Source: Desulforhopalus sp. (lineage in GTDB: Bacteria > Desulfobacterota > Desulfobulbia > Desulfobulbales > Desulfocapsaceae). From it: a stretch of DNA of 31,218 bases. The notes below the pieces were generated by a model that was not told the DNA's origin, searched no databases, and saw only the letters and a list, made by a program, of their open reading frames with translations. Every line of letters starts with the position of its first letter. Position 1 is the stretch's first letter. This document shows positions 6,884 to 15,138 of this stretch, one piece after another. The position numbers and the translations under genes were made by a program. The DNA lies in NCBI GenBank assembly GCA_023231425.1, contig JALNVI010000030.1, positions 1-31,218 on the forward strand. Direction: 5' to 3'.

Positions 6884-8731
6884 TTAAAGACGCATGATGG
6901 TGAAACCTTCCGGCCCACTGCTCTTTTGATAAAGAGGTTTCGGCAGACGGCTTTCCCACTCATGGGTGTAAACAGAGCGGATAACGAGGACAATGCGGTT
7001 GGGATACTCTTTTACCAGCCGCCGGATATCAGTAAGGGTAAGAATTCTCTTTTCCCCTTTCAACCGTGCATCCTTCCGGGTAAAGCCGTAGTCCAGCTCG
7101 CCCGCCCACTCAACGGCAAAAACATCGCTGCGCTTCCAGTACCAGCATACCGCCCGCAAACTGCTGTCCCCTGATATAATGATGTCGTCCGGGCTGATGC
7201 GATGGGCAAAACTCTCCAGCAGCGGGCCCGGCATACGTGACACCTCCATGCGATCGGGAACCGTCCACGGCATCACGCTAAAGAGCAGCAGCGGAGCAAT
7301 ACCGAAGGCGAAGACCTTGCCAATTCCCCTGCCGTGGCGGGCTGCAGACAGCAGGAGCAGCATCGCCGCCAGTCCCGCTCCCACCAGCCCGGCCTTGCCT
7401 GAATCCGCGAAAAGCGGCGTTCCCCCTGGTTCGCCGGTGAAGTGCGTCAGCCCTTCCATGCCAAAGATCTGCACATAGAGCAGCAACCCCAGCGCAACAA
7501 AACCAATCAGGCTGACAACAACGACTCCGCCCTGAAAAAGTTCACGTCCCTCCCGGTTGGAGAAGAGGCGACTCAACCCTTGCGCCATAAGCACTGCAAA
7601 GGGCACAAAGCAGGGCAGAATATAACTCATCAATTTGCCGTGGGAGGCAGAAAAGAAGAGCAGGAGGAGGAGAAACCACAGGATAGAGAAACGCAACAGG
7701 CGACGCTCCAGATTCAGCGGTGTCCCCGGCTGCGGATCAAACAGACCCCGCTGAAGGAACCCGGCCGCAGCGGCCGGGATCATCAGCACCCAGGGGAAAG
7801 ACATCATTGCCCCGCCGGGGAAAAAGTACCAGAACGGCTGTCCATGCTGAGCATTTTCTCCCATGAAACGGCGGAGATGCTCATTAAATATAAAGTAGTG
7901 CCAGAAATCCTTTGCCCACCAGTTGATCTGCAGGACCCACGGCAACGTTACAAAAAATGCCAGCAGCAACGGCAGCCAGCCCATGCGGAAGAGATCGACA
8001 AAACGCCGCTGCCATATCAGCCACGGGACCAGAACCAGAACAGGCAGGGCGATACCAAGAAATCCCTTGGTGAGAAAAGCAGCGGCACAGAAAAGGCCGG
8101 CGAATATAAGCAGTATCCACTCACGGAGAGAGCCGCGCCGGGCCTCAGTGGCAGCAAAAAAAGAGACGATACAGCCGGTGAGAAAAAAGGTAAAGACGGC
8201 ATCAAGCAGTGCCGTCGTGCCAATCGCAAACACCTCCGCACAGGAGAGGTAGATCAGTACCGCGAGGCTGCCGGTGAGCAGAGGTGAAGGAGGAGAGAGA
8301 ATCTCCCCCCCGGATTCCTTCACTGCCAGCACCTCCTGCTTTACTGCCAGCTTCGCCGCCCGACGCTCTTTGCGCTTCATCTTCACCCGGGGTACTTTTT
8401 CACGGCTGCGGAACAATGCGCGCCAGACGAGAAAGAAGAGCAGCACAGCGGTGCCGCCCGTGGCTGCGGCCGAAGGCAGACGCACAGCAAAATTATTTTC
8501 TCCGAAATATTTTTCTGAATATGCGCCAAGCCAGTAGCCGAGAGGCGGCTTTTCGAAATAGACTGCCCCGGCAAGTTTCGGCACGATCCACTGTCCCGAA
8601 ACAAGCATCTCCCGGGGAATCTCGGCATAACGCATCTCATCGGGACGAATCAGGTTGCGCTCGCCGAGGGGAAGGATGTAAACAGTACCGAAAAAAATAA
8701 TCGGCAAGAGAAAATAGAGAAGTTTTCGCAT
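6884..8731 (-). CDS. arnT: Lipid A L-Ara4N transferase, ArnT-like (GT83)
   Basis: A 615-residue, many-pass inner membrane glycosyltransferase that would move 4-amino-4-deoxy-L-arabinose from undecaprenyl phosphate to lipid A. The first periplasmic loop has the family motif IRPDEMRYAEIPREML (from about residue 29), which holds the catalytic acidic pair. Later come YFEKPPLGYWLG and LTKGFLGIALPVLVLVPWL. The protein is longer than Escherichia coli ArnT (550). Residues about 104-152 form a charged, Lys/Arg-rich insert between membrane segments. The start at 8731 begins the first membrane helix and has AGGA upstream; an upstream extension to 8854 is not supported. It is the last gene of the arn set, 441 bp after arnD. 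Confidence 0.92.
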   Translation of the reverse strand: MRKLLYFLLPIIFFGTVYILPLGERNLIRPDEMRYAEIPREMLVSGQWIVPKLAGAVYFEKPPLGYWLGAYSEKYFGENNFAVRLPSAAATGGTAVLLFFLVWRALFRSREKVPRVKMKRKERRAAKLAVKQEVLAVKESGGEILSPPSPLLTGSLAVLIYLSCAEVFAIGTTALLDAVFTFFLTGCIVSFFAATEARRGSLREWILLIFAGLFCAAAFLTKGFLGIALPVLVLVPWLIWQRRFVDLFRMGWLPLLLAFFVTLPWVLQINWWAKDFWHYFIFNEHLRRFMGENAQHGQPFWYFFPGGAMMSFPWVLMIPAAAAGFLQRGLFDPQPGTPLNLERRLLRFSILWFLLLLLFFSASHGKLMSYILPCFVPFAVLMAQGLSRLFSNREGRELFQGGVVVVSLIGFVALGLLLYVQIFGMEGLTHFTGEPGGTPLFADSGKAGLVGAGLAAMLLLLSAARHGRGIGKVFAFGIAPLLLFSVMPWTVPDRMEVSRMPGPLLESFAHRISPDDIIISGDSSLRAVCWYWKRSDVFAVEWAGELDYGFTRKDARLKGEKRILTLTDIRRLVKEYPNRIVLVIRSVYTHEWESRLPKPLYQKSSGPEGFTIMRL

Positions 8732-8860
8732 GGTCGCATCCTGCGGGTGGAGGATTTGTCGGGAGTATTCGCAAAAACTACCCGCCAGAGTCACAATTTT
8801 CAAGCAAAGAGTCGTAACAGGGGAGCTCTCCTGTATCTGGGAAAATTTACTCAAGCTCCT

Positions 8861-8898
8861 GTTAAGCTTATTTTTAGAATTTATAAAATAAGCTTAAC
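8861..8898. other. Perfect AT-rich inverted repeat between arnD and arnT
   Basis: The left arm GTTAAGCTTATTTT (8861-8874) and the right arm AAAATAAGCTTAAC (8885-8898) are exact reverse complements around a 10-nt spacer. There is no adjoining T-run, so it is not a classic intrinsic terminator. It could be an operator or an mRNA hairpin that sets arnT expression. It is the only structured element seen in the 8732-9172 spacer, which otherwise holds no supported gene. Confidence 0.6.
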
Positions 8899-9172
8899 AG
8901 TATTACAGCAGAGAGCAGCCTGTTTTTACCTTCATCCTGAAAAAAGAGATCCATAACCGTCACCGGCTGATATGACTACAGTATTGCTCATATATGCCTT
9001 TTCTTCGGTCTGTATCGCCATCTCTTTCTTTTATGGCAATACAACTCTGCAAGTGGCAGCCTTTATTGCCTTTCTTCTTCAACCTGCCTGTCAGGGGTGA
9101 CCATCCCCAGGAATTTCTCCCCGGCAGACCGATTGCCCTGGAGGCATTTGAAAACCTCCCTCTGCCGGAAAA

Positions 9173-10087
9173 TCAGGTGACTGACGCCTGTGGCCAAGCC
9201 TCCGGTTTTCCCTGCACCGAGAGCAGCCCCTCGCGTCCGTCCACCATACTCTCCTCAAGCCGGCAGACAGGCAAAACCCTCCCTTCCAGCAGTTCCCCTG
9301 GCGGGCAGAAGAAGATCTCCCGCTCCGCCGCCATGTCCAGAAACTCCGCAAACATCTCCGCACAGGAAATCCCCTCCGCCTCCGCATGGATGGTTAAAAC
9401 ATTGAAGGCATCCGTTTTTATCAAGCCGAGAAGGGTCTCATTGTAGTTATCCCGGTTACAGATTCGCCCCACCATCTCGTCGTAGGTGGGCAGCGTAGCT
9501 GGTATCTGGGGAATTTTAGAAACACTGCCCCCCCGCAGCAAAGGATAAAAAGGAGAGTTCCCGCGACAATCGGAGCGATAGCGAAAAGGCAGGGGCTCCA
9601 GCGCCTGCAGCGCCGCTGCACTCACCCGCCAGGCAGGGGCAGCGAAACACTCCGGTGCCTGCCCGAGAATACGCGTCAGCTCAGCAACACCACGTCCAAC
9701 AAGAGATGCCACTTCCGCCTCATCCATCTTCGCAATGCGGCGCTGCCAGCCCTGGTGATCCCACGCATGGAGGCCGATCTCATGTCCTGCCAGCGCCACT
9801 GCACGGAGAGCCTCCTCAGAACGCGGCCCAATCAACGGCCCCGGCCAGAATGTCCCTTTGAAGAGAATATCCAGGCCATAGAGTCCCGGGGCACCGCTGC
9901 GCAGCATCTTGAGCAGAAAGGCTGGCCGCAACAACCGCCAGAGGTGACGACCCATGTTGTCCGGTCCCACCGAAAAGAAGAACCCGGCGCGGATCTTCCG
10001 CTCACCCAGGAGAGAGACGAGACGTGGTACGCCCCGCCGTGTTCCCCGCAAGGTATCAACATCAATTCGCAGACCGACCAGAGTCAC
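9173..10087 (-). CDS. arnD: 4-deoxy-4-formamido-L-arabinose-phosphoundecaprenol deformylase
   Basis: A 304-residue polysaccharide-deacetylase-fold enzyme. It removes the formyl group from undecaprenyl-phosphate-Ara4FN at the membrane, making the L-Ara4N donor used by ArnT. The catalytic acid pair lies at the N-terminus in RIDVDTLRG (Asp9, Asp11). The metal-site histidine motif is HEIGLHAWDHQGWQ. The segments APAWRVSAAALQ and NVLTIHAEAEG match ArnD proteins. The ATG at 10087 overlaps the arnA stop as ATGA, which supports the start and coupling to arnA. Length is close to that of enterobacterial ArnD (about 296). Confidence 0.94.
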   Translation of the reverse strand: MTLVGLRIDVDTLRGTRRGVPRLVSLLGERKIRAGFFFSVGPDNMGRHLWRLLRPAFLLKMLRSGAPGLYGLDILFKGTFWPGPLIGPRSEEALRAVALAGHEIGLHAWDHQGWQRRIAKMDEAEVASLVGRGVAELTRILGQAPECFAAPAWRVSAAALQALEPLPFRYRSDCRGNSPFYPLLRGGSVSKIPQIPATLPTYDEMVGRICNRDNYNETLLGLIKTDAFNVLTIHAEAEGISCAEMFAEFLDMAAEREIFFCPPGELLEGRVLPVCRLEESMVDGREGLLSVQGKPEAWPQASVT

Positions 10088-12078
10088 TTCCTGCTCCGCA
10101 GAGTGGCCAGAGCACCATCAAGGAAATAGTCGAGAGTCTCCTCCACACTCTGTTCAAAGGGCACCTTCGGTTCCCAGCCCAGCAGTTTATGCGCGTTGCG
10201 AATAGAGGGGCGGCGGTGCTGCACATCCTGATAGCCCTTTCCATAGAATGCAAGCGCCTCAATATTCTGCAATCCCGCATCGGGCGGAAACTCACTGCGA
10301 TGGGGATGCGTGGCAAATTTGCCGCGCAGTATCTCAGCCAGTTCGGCCATGCTGAACTCATTGTCAGGATTACCGATGTTGAAGATCTGACCGTTGCAGC
10401 GCTCGCCCTCGTTTTCAATAATACGGAAGAGACACTCCACACCATCCTTCACATCGGTGAAGCAGCGCTTCTGCGCCCCGCCATCCACCAGGCGAATGGG
10501 TGTTCCCTCAACAAGGTTGAGGATGAACTGAGTGATTACCCTCGAACTGCCGATCCGTGCCGACTCCAGCGAATCCAGCCGCGGGCCCACCCAGTTGAAG
10601 GGGCGGAAAAGGGTAAACCGCAATCCCCGCGTAGCACCGTAGGCCCAGATCACCCGATCAAGCATCTGTTTAGAACAGGAGTAGATCCAGCGCTGCTTGT
10701 GGATGGGCCCGAGGACAAAATTTGATTTCCGTTCATCAAACTCATCATCATCGCACATGCCATACACCTCCGAAGTGGAGGGAAAAAGCAGTCGCTTGCC
10801 GTATTTGGCACAGTAGCGGACAATGCGCAGGTTCTCCTCAAAGTCGAGTTCAAAAACCTTCAACGGATTACGCACATATTCAATAGGGGTGGCAATGGCA
10901 ACCAGCGGCAGGACAACGTCGCATTTGCGCACGTGATACTCAATCCACTCCCGCTGGATGGAGATGTCTCCCTCGGTAAAATGGAAATCGGGATTGTTGA
11001 GCAACCGGGTGAGGGTATTGTTCCGCAAATCCATACCATGCACCTCGTAACGGCCGCTGGCCAGTAGACGTTCGCTAAGGTGATTGCCGATAAAGCCGTT
11101 GACACCGAGGATAAGCACCTGGGTTTTGCGCCCCGCCGATCGCCGTTTCGGTGCTCTGCTGAAAATCATACCGGGGACGATGTTAAACTCGGCAGCGAGT
11201 TGATGCCCAGTGGTATAAAGTCCCCCTTCCCCCTCGCCAAAATCCACTTCCAGAGCCCCTTTGCCACAGGCAATGGTCAGCGGGGCGTTATTCAACACTG
11301 TGCCGGGGGCAGCGATCTCCGGTTCCTGTCCAGCCACCTCACGCACCTTCCAGAAAAAGATCTTTCTGTTGCCGAGCCAGGAAAAAGCCCCCGGCCAGGG
11401 ACGGGTAACCGCGCGGATAAGGTTATGAATTTCGCCAGCTGGGCGAGACCAGTCAATCTCACCGTCCGCCGGGGTACGCCCGCCGAAATAACTTGCCTCT
11501 TTTTCGTTCTGCGGAGTAGCAGAAACGATGCCAGCCTTAATCTTCGGCAGCAGTTCGGCGAGCAGTTCGCCCGTCGCCACGCCAAGGGCCCGCTGCAGAG
11601 TGAGAGCGGTGTCGCTGGCCTCAATGGCTACCCTGCGCTGACCAAGGATTGGTCCATCATCTGCTTTTGACGTCATCTGATGCAGGGTCACACCGGTCTC
11701 CGTCTCCCCGTTCACCAGCACCCAGTTTACCGGACAGCGGCCGCGATACTTCGGCAGAAGCGAACCGTGGAGGTTCAGCCCGCCCAGTGGAGCAAGAGCG
11801 AGCAGCTCCCCGCTGATGAGGTGGCGGTAGTAGAAGGAGAAGATGATCTCCGGCGCCATTTCCCGAATACGCTCCACCCAGAGCGGATGGTTAATATCCT
11901 CCGGCGCATACACGGGGATATTGTGTGCAGCGGCAAGCTCGGCCACGGAGTCAAACCAGATGTTCTCTCCGGGGATGTCTTTATGGGTGAAGACTGCGGC
12001 AACATCAAAGCCGTGGTCAAGAAGGGACTGAAGACCGATACAGCCTGTCTGGTTGTAGGCGAGAACTACTGCTTTCAT
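10084..12078 (-). CDS. arnA: Bifunctional UDP-L-Ara4N formyltransferase / UDP-glucuronate decarboxylase
   Basis: A 664-residue two-domain enzyme of the aminoarabinose pathway. Residues 1-305 are the formyltransferase, with catalytic Asn102, His104 (NLHGSLLPKYRG) and Asp140 (SKADDGP) at the same numbers as in Escherichia coli ArnA. From about 318 an NAD-binding SDR domain begins (VLILGVNGFIGNHL). It carries Ser436-Glu437 (STSEVYG), Tyr466 and Lys470 (IYSCSK) and the HRRPSI arginine near 622. It oxidatively decarboxylates UDP-glucuronate and formylates UDP-L-Ara4N. The start at 12078 matches the family N-terminus MKAVVLAYNQTG; no strong ribosome site is visible. It is separated from arnC by 342 bp of repeat DNA. 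Confidence 0.96.
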   Translation of the reverse strand: MKAVVLAYNQTGCIGLQSLLDHGFDVAAVFTHKDIPGENIWFDSVAELAAAHNIPVYAPEDINHPLWVERIREMAPEIIFSFYYRHLISGELLALAPLGGLNLHGSLLPKYRGRCPVNWVLVNGETETGVTLHQMTSKADDGPILGQRRVAIEASDTALTLQRALGVATGELLAELLPKIKAGIVSATPQNEKEASYFGGRTPADGEIDWSRPAGEIHNLIRAVTRPWPGAFSWLGNRKIFFWKVREVAGQEPEIAAPGTVLNNAPLTIACGKGALEVDFGEGEGGLYTTGHQLAAEFNIVPGMIFSRAPKRRSAGRKTQVLILGVNGFIGNHLSERLLASGRYEVHGMDLRNNTLTRLLNNPDFHFTEGDISIQREWIEYHVRKCDVVLPLVAIATPIEYVRNPLKVFELDFEENLRIVRYCAKYGKRLLFPSTSEVYGMCDDDEFDERKSNFVLGPIHKQRWIYSCSKQMLDRVIWAYGATRGLRFTLFRPFNWVGPRLDSLESARIGSSRVITQFILNLVEGTPIRLVDGGAQKRCFTDVKDGVECLFRIIENEGERCNGQIFNIGNPDNEFSMAELAEILRGKFATHPHRSEFPPDAGLQNIEALAFYGKGYQDVQHRRPSIRNAHKLLGWEPKVPFEQSVEETLDYFLDGALATLRSRK

Positions 12079-12172
12079 AGTGTTTTGTAGTTTGAAGATG
12101 AAGGGAGCCGTGAAAAGCTCCTTAAAAAGTGACCTTTTCACTGATATGTCCGCTGTCAGGAGGAGACGTCAG

Positions 12173-12218
12173 AGGACCTTGTATTTCGTTCATATTCGAG
12201 GCACAGGAGAAAACTTAT
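12173..12218 (+). repeat. R1 repeat fragment, copy c (between arnC and arnA)
   Basis: GAGGACCTTGTATTTCGTTC followed by ATATTCGAGGCACAGGAGAA matches the left third of R1 but lacks the GAAACAGCTT segment and the right part. It is followed within 10 bp by an R2 copy. No coding sequence was recognised in the 12079-12420 gap that splits the arn genes. Confidence 0.65.
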
Positions 12219-12224
12219 CGGGAA

Positions 12225-12310
12225 CTTCTCAAATGCTTTTGCCTTCCTTTGCGTTCTTTAGCGTTCTTCGCGGTGAAAAAAACTGTTTTACCGTCTTTTG
12301 CTTTTCCCGG
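12225..12310 (+). repeat. R2 intergenic repeat, partial copy 1
   Basis: The segment TTCTCAAATGCTTTTGCC, TTTGCGTTCTTTAGCG, TTCTTCGCGGTGAAAAAAAC, TTTTACCGTC closely matches 26924-27000 and 30800-30860. It contains a GCGGT...ACCG mini-hairpin over an A-rich loop. The upstream C/T-rich part and the downstream end seen in the other copies are missing. Confidence 0.65.
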
Positions 12311-12420
12311 CAGCCCGCCGTAGAAAACACCAGACAAAAGGAGAGATTGAAGGGTTCCTTGAAGAGAATGAAAAGTCCTGTACGGGATCATTACAGGGCC
12401 CTGCATCCATCTCTTCACCC

Positions 12421-13392
12421 TCAAGACGAAAATTTCTCTCTGGAATCGTCAGAGGGCGGGAAGATCCCCCTCCCCAGCGTCTTTTCCACAAAATACCGCG
12501 GCCGTCCACGCACATCGTGATAAACCCTGCCGAGATACTCCCCGAGCAGTCCCATTCCCATGAACTGAAAGCCGATAAAGACAAAGAGTACGGCAAAGAG
12601 AGTGAAGACCCCGCCCTCCCCCCACTCCGGTCCGTAGCAGAGTCGGAGGATCCCAAGCAGGGTGCCAAAACCAATACCAAGCACGGAGATGACAATGCCG
12701 AGCAAAGAGAGCATACGCAGAGGAAAAGTAGACATCGAGGTGAGCAGATCAAACTGCAGGGCGACCAGCTTGAGAACACTGTATTTGGAGTCGCCATGCT
12801 CGCGACAGTGGTGGGCCACCTCAATCTCACGGGTGGTGGCGGCAAAGCTGTTGGCCAGGATAGGGATGAAGGTGGAACGCTCGCTGCACTGCAAAACAGC
12901 ATCGACAATGGGCCTGCGGTAGGCGCGCAGCATGCAGCCGTAGTCATGCATCATCACCCCGGTGCTCTTTTGCACCATCCGGTTGACGAAGGCAGAGGCA
13001 GCGCGGCGGAAGAGACTGTCCTGCCGGTGCTGGCGCACGGTACCAACCACATCCACCCCGCCAGCCATCTCCGCGAACAGACGGGGAATCTCTTCTGGCG
13101 GGTTCTGCAGGTCAGCGTCGAGGGTGACAACCACCCTCCCCGCACTTTGCGCCATACCGGCGATGACTGCCGCGTGCTGCCCGTAGTTGCGGTTGAGCAG
13201 TACCGCCACGACCTCCGCCTCGACTGCCGCCGCACTCTCCAGCAAGTGCGGAGAGCTGTCACGGCTGCCATCATCCACAAGGATCAGCTCGAAAGGACAA
13301 CCGATTCCCCGGCAGGCAGTAAGGGTCCGCCGGAGCAGCTCCGGCAGGTTTCCTTCCTCATTAAAAACTGGAATAACAACCGAGAGCGTCAC
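12421..13392 (-). CDS. arnC: Undecaprenyl-phosphate 4-deoxy-4-formamido-L-arabinose transferase
   Basis: A 323-residue GT2 enzyme that loads Ara4-formyl-N from UDP onto undecaprenyl phosphate on the inner face of the membrane. The N-terminal TLSVVIPVFNEEGNLPELL, the VDDGSRD motif and the DXD-type TLDADLQNPPEE define the GT-A domain. Two C-terminal membrane helices (from RMLSLLGIVISVLG, and FTLFAVLFVFIGFQ) anchor it, followed by LGEYLGRVYHDVRGRPRY. The start is a GTG at 13392 overlapping the arnB stop as GTGA. This gives a length one residue more than Escherichia coli ArnC and begins at the conserved domain. An ATG at 13488 is inside arnB and is rejected. Confidence 0.95.
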   Translation of the reverse strand: MTLSVVIPVFNEEGNLPELLRRTLTACRGIGCPFELILVDDGSRDSSPHLLESAAAVEAEVVAVLLNRNYGQHAAVIAGMAQSAGRVVVTLDADLQNPPEEIPRLFAEMAGGVDVVGTVRQHRQDSLFRRAASAFVNRMVQKSTGVMMHDYGCMLRAYRRPIVDAVLQCSERSTFIPILANSFAATTREIEVAHHCREHGDSKYSVLKLVALQFDLLTSMSTFPLRMLSLLGIVISVLGIGFGTLLGILRLCYGPEWGEGGVFTLFAVLFVFIGFQFMGMGLLGEYLGRVYHDVRGRPRYFVEKTLGRGIFPPSDDSREKFSS

Positions 13393-14546
13393 TTCAGCAC
13401 CTCTTTGATGGCGGTAATGACATCGTCCTGATCGTCCTCTGTCATGTCCGGGAAAAGCGGCAGCGAGAGGATGCGATCGGAGTTCCATTCGGTATTGGGC
13501 AATGTCCCGGCAACCCCGGGCATGCTCTCACGGTAGTAATGCTGGGTATGGGCGGCGCGGAAATGCAGTCCGGTGCCAATCTTTTTTTCTTTCAGTCGGG
13601 CCATGAAGTCCTCACGGCTCATGCCTGCCCGGTCGGTATCAAGGCGAACGATGAAAAGATGCCAGGCGTGGCGCATGGCATAGCCGAACTCCTCTGGCCG
13701 GCGCAGAGGGGAAATCTCGTCAATACCGGCCAGCAGCTCATGATAGCGTTCAGCAAGGCGCGTGCGGGCGGCATTAAATTCATCCAGTCTTGCGAGCTGC
13801 CCGAGGCCAAGGGTGGCACAGATGTCGGTAAGATTATACTTGAATCCCGGCTCCAGCACCTCCGCCTGGGGGGAGCGTCCCTGCTGGCTGCGATCCCAGG
13901 CATCCACCCCGAGGCCATGAAACTTCAGGCGGCGGATATGTTCGATCAGTTCGGCATTATCGCTGCAGATCATGCCCCCCTCACCGGTGGTTATATTTTT
14001 GATGGGATGAAAGGAGAAGACGGCGGTACCACGGGTACCCACGGGTTCACCCCGATACTCGGTGCCGATGGCGTGGGCTGCGTCCTCAACAAGGGAGATC
14101 CCATGCTTTTGGCCAAGGAGATTCAGCGAATCGAGATCCAGGGCGGCTCCCGCAAAGTGAACCGGAATAATGAGACGGGTGAAGGCGGTAATCTTTGGTT
14201 CCACGGTCTCCGCGGTGACCATCAGGCTGTCGCGGTCCACATCAGCGAAAACCGGCGTGGCCCCGGCCAGCTTGATCAGGTTGATGGTTGAGACCCAGGT
14301 CATCGACGGAGTGATCACCTCATCACCAGGCCCAATGTCCAGCGCCTTCAGCAGCAGGTGCATGCCTCCGGTGGCGGAGGAGAGCGCCACGGCCGCCTCG
14401 GCCCTGCAGCGGGCGGCAAATTTTTCTTCAAATTCTACGGATTTCTTACCGGTAGTAATCCAGCCGGAGCGTAACACATCCGCCACCGCGGCTATCTCAT
14501 TCTCAGAGATGGCGGGTCTGGAAAAAGGGAGAAAGGTCGTTCGCAT
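13389..14546 (-). CDS. arnB: UDP-4-amino-4-deoxy-L-arabinose aminotransferase
   Basis: A 385-residue DegT/DnrJ/EryC1-family PLP enzyme that converts UDP-Ara4O to UDP-L-Ara4N with glutamate as amino donor. The N-terminal FLPFSRPAISENEIAAVADVL and GWITTGKK are typical of ArnB. The PLP lysine is Lys183 in FSFHPIKNITTGEGG, and VEDAAHAIG carries the cofactor-ring aspartate. MRHAWHLFIVRLD and HTQHYYRE follow as in family members. The ATG at 14546 begins the conserved region; a longer frame to 14609 runs into the promoter. It is the first gene of the arn set and is coupled to arnC by a 4-bp overlap. Confidence 0.95.
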   Translation of the reverse strand: MRTTFLPFSRPAISENEIAAVADVLRSGWITTGKKSVEFEEKFAARCRAEAAVALSSATGGMHLLLKALDIGPGDEVITPSMTWVSTINLIKLAGATPVFADVDRDSLMVTAETVEPKITAFTRLIIPVHFAGAALDLDSLNLLGQKHGISLVEDAAHAIGTEYRGEPVGTRGTAVFSFHPIKNITTGEGGMICSDNAELIEHIRRLKFHGLGVDAWDRSQQGRSPQAEVLEPGFKYNLTDICATLGLGQLARLDEFNAARTRLAERYHELLAGIDEISPLRRPEEFGYAMRHAWHLFIVRLDTDRAGMSREDFMARLKEKKIGTGLHFRAAHTQHYYRESMPGVAGTLPNTEWNSDRILSLPLFPDMTEDDQDDVITAIKEVLK

Positions 14547-14591
14547 GATATTGTGCCGTTGGAAAAAGGAGGGGGAATAAAAAGCTGCATC

Positions 14592-14620
14592 AGTATACCC
14601 CGCAAACATGAAAATGTGAA
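14592..14620 (-). promoter_or_regulatory. Likely sigma-70 promoter of the arn genes
   Basis: Read on the minus strand, TTCACA (14620-14615) and TATACT (14597-14592) are separated by 17 bp. Each matches the consensus at five of six positions. Transcription would begin near 14585, about 40 nt before arnB. An ACAT-GAAA-ATGT dyad (14606-14617) overlaps the spacer and -35 edge and might be an operator. No recognisable PmrA-type box was found. Confidence 0.6.
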
Positions 14621-14668
14621 CTCACCTTGGCATCCTGCAGAAAAATTGAGATCACATTTCGGAGTAAT

Positions 14669-14772
14669 GGGTCCCTTGAATAATCAGCGCTAAACTCCGA
14701 GATCAAACATGGCTGCGGTAAATTTCCTCCTGCCTCGGATATGAACAAAATACAAGCTGTTTCAAGGGACCC
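14669..14772 (-). repeat. R1 repeat, copy d (short form with matching inverted ends)
   Basis: This 104-bp copy is bounded by GGGTCCCTTGAA and its exact reverse complement TTCAAGGGACCC. Read on the minus strand it matches the left half of the long copies (CAGCTTGTATTTTGTTCATA, GGAAATTTACCGCAGCCATG, TTTGATCTCGGAGTTTAGCG) and then jumps to the right end. The central CTCGACGTCTCG block is absent, so it is an internal-deletion form. It lies between the arn promoter and the cyclase gene. Confidence 0.85.
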
Positions 14773-15138
14773 TTAACACAGTTTATCGGTTTCGGGATTG
14801 AGCGGATTATCATTGTTTCGTCTTCGGTAACGTTTGCCACCACCGTAGAGGCATGCCTTGTTTCAACACACAACATTGCGGGAATCACCGCCGTATTCTC
14901 TTTACATGCCGGTACCCCACAGGCAATGAAATGGCACCTGCAACTCCATCAAATCCATTCTCAATCAAAAGTTCCATTACCAGGTCAAAATGGTTATTCT
15001 CTGTACGCAGGTCATTGTTTTTTCCTTTCGGGTTAGAGGTTAATAATGGCCCCGAACGGTTAATCGATGGCCAGCTTTCAGTAGGGCCAGAACAGAATTT
15101 ACAAAAAGAACGTTACACTACTTTTCCAAGGAGACCAT
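14773..15138 (+). other. Leader region of the cyclase-Wadjet block, no supported gene
   Basis: An open frame without a start codon runs on the plus strand from the R1 end to a TAG at 15034-15036 (at least 84 codons, including IERIIIVSSSVTFATTVEA). It is not recognised and could be a relic. Further on, two near-copies of GGTTAATnnATGGCC lie at 15038-15051 and 15058-15072, starting 20 bp apart. They could be a regulator-binding pair upstream of the cyclase. No clear -35/-10 pair stands out. Confidence 0.4.

Noticed and set aside
8972..9100. 42-residue hydrophobic plus-strand frame starting MTTVLLIYAFSSVC, considered as an arnE/arnF remnant
   Set aside because: It is on the strand opposite to the arn genes, too short, lacks a good ribosome site and shows no clear SMR-family motif.
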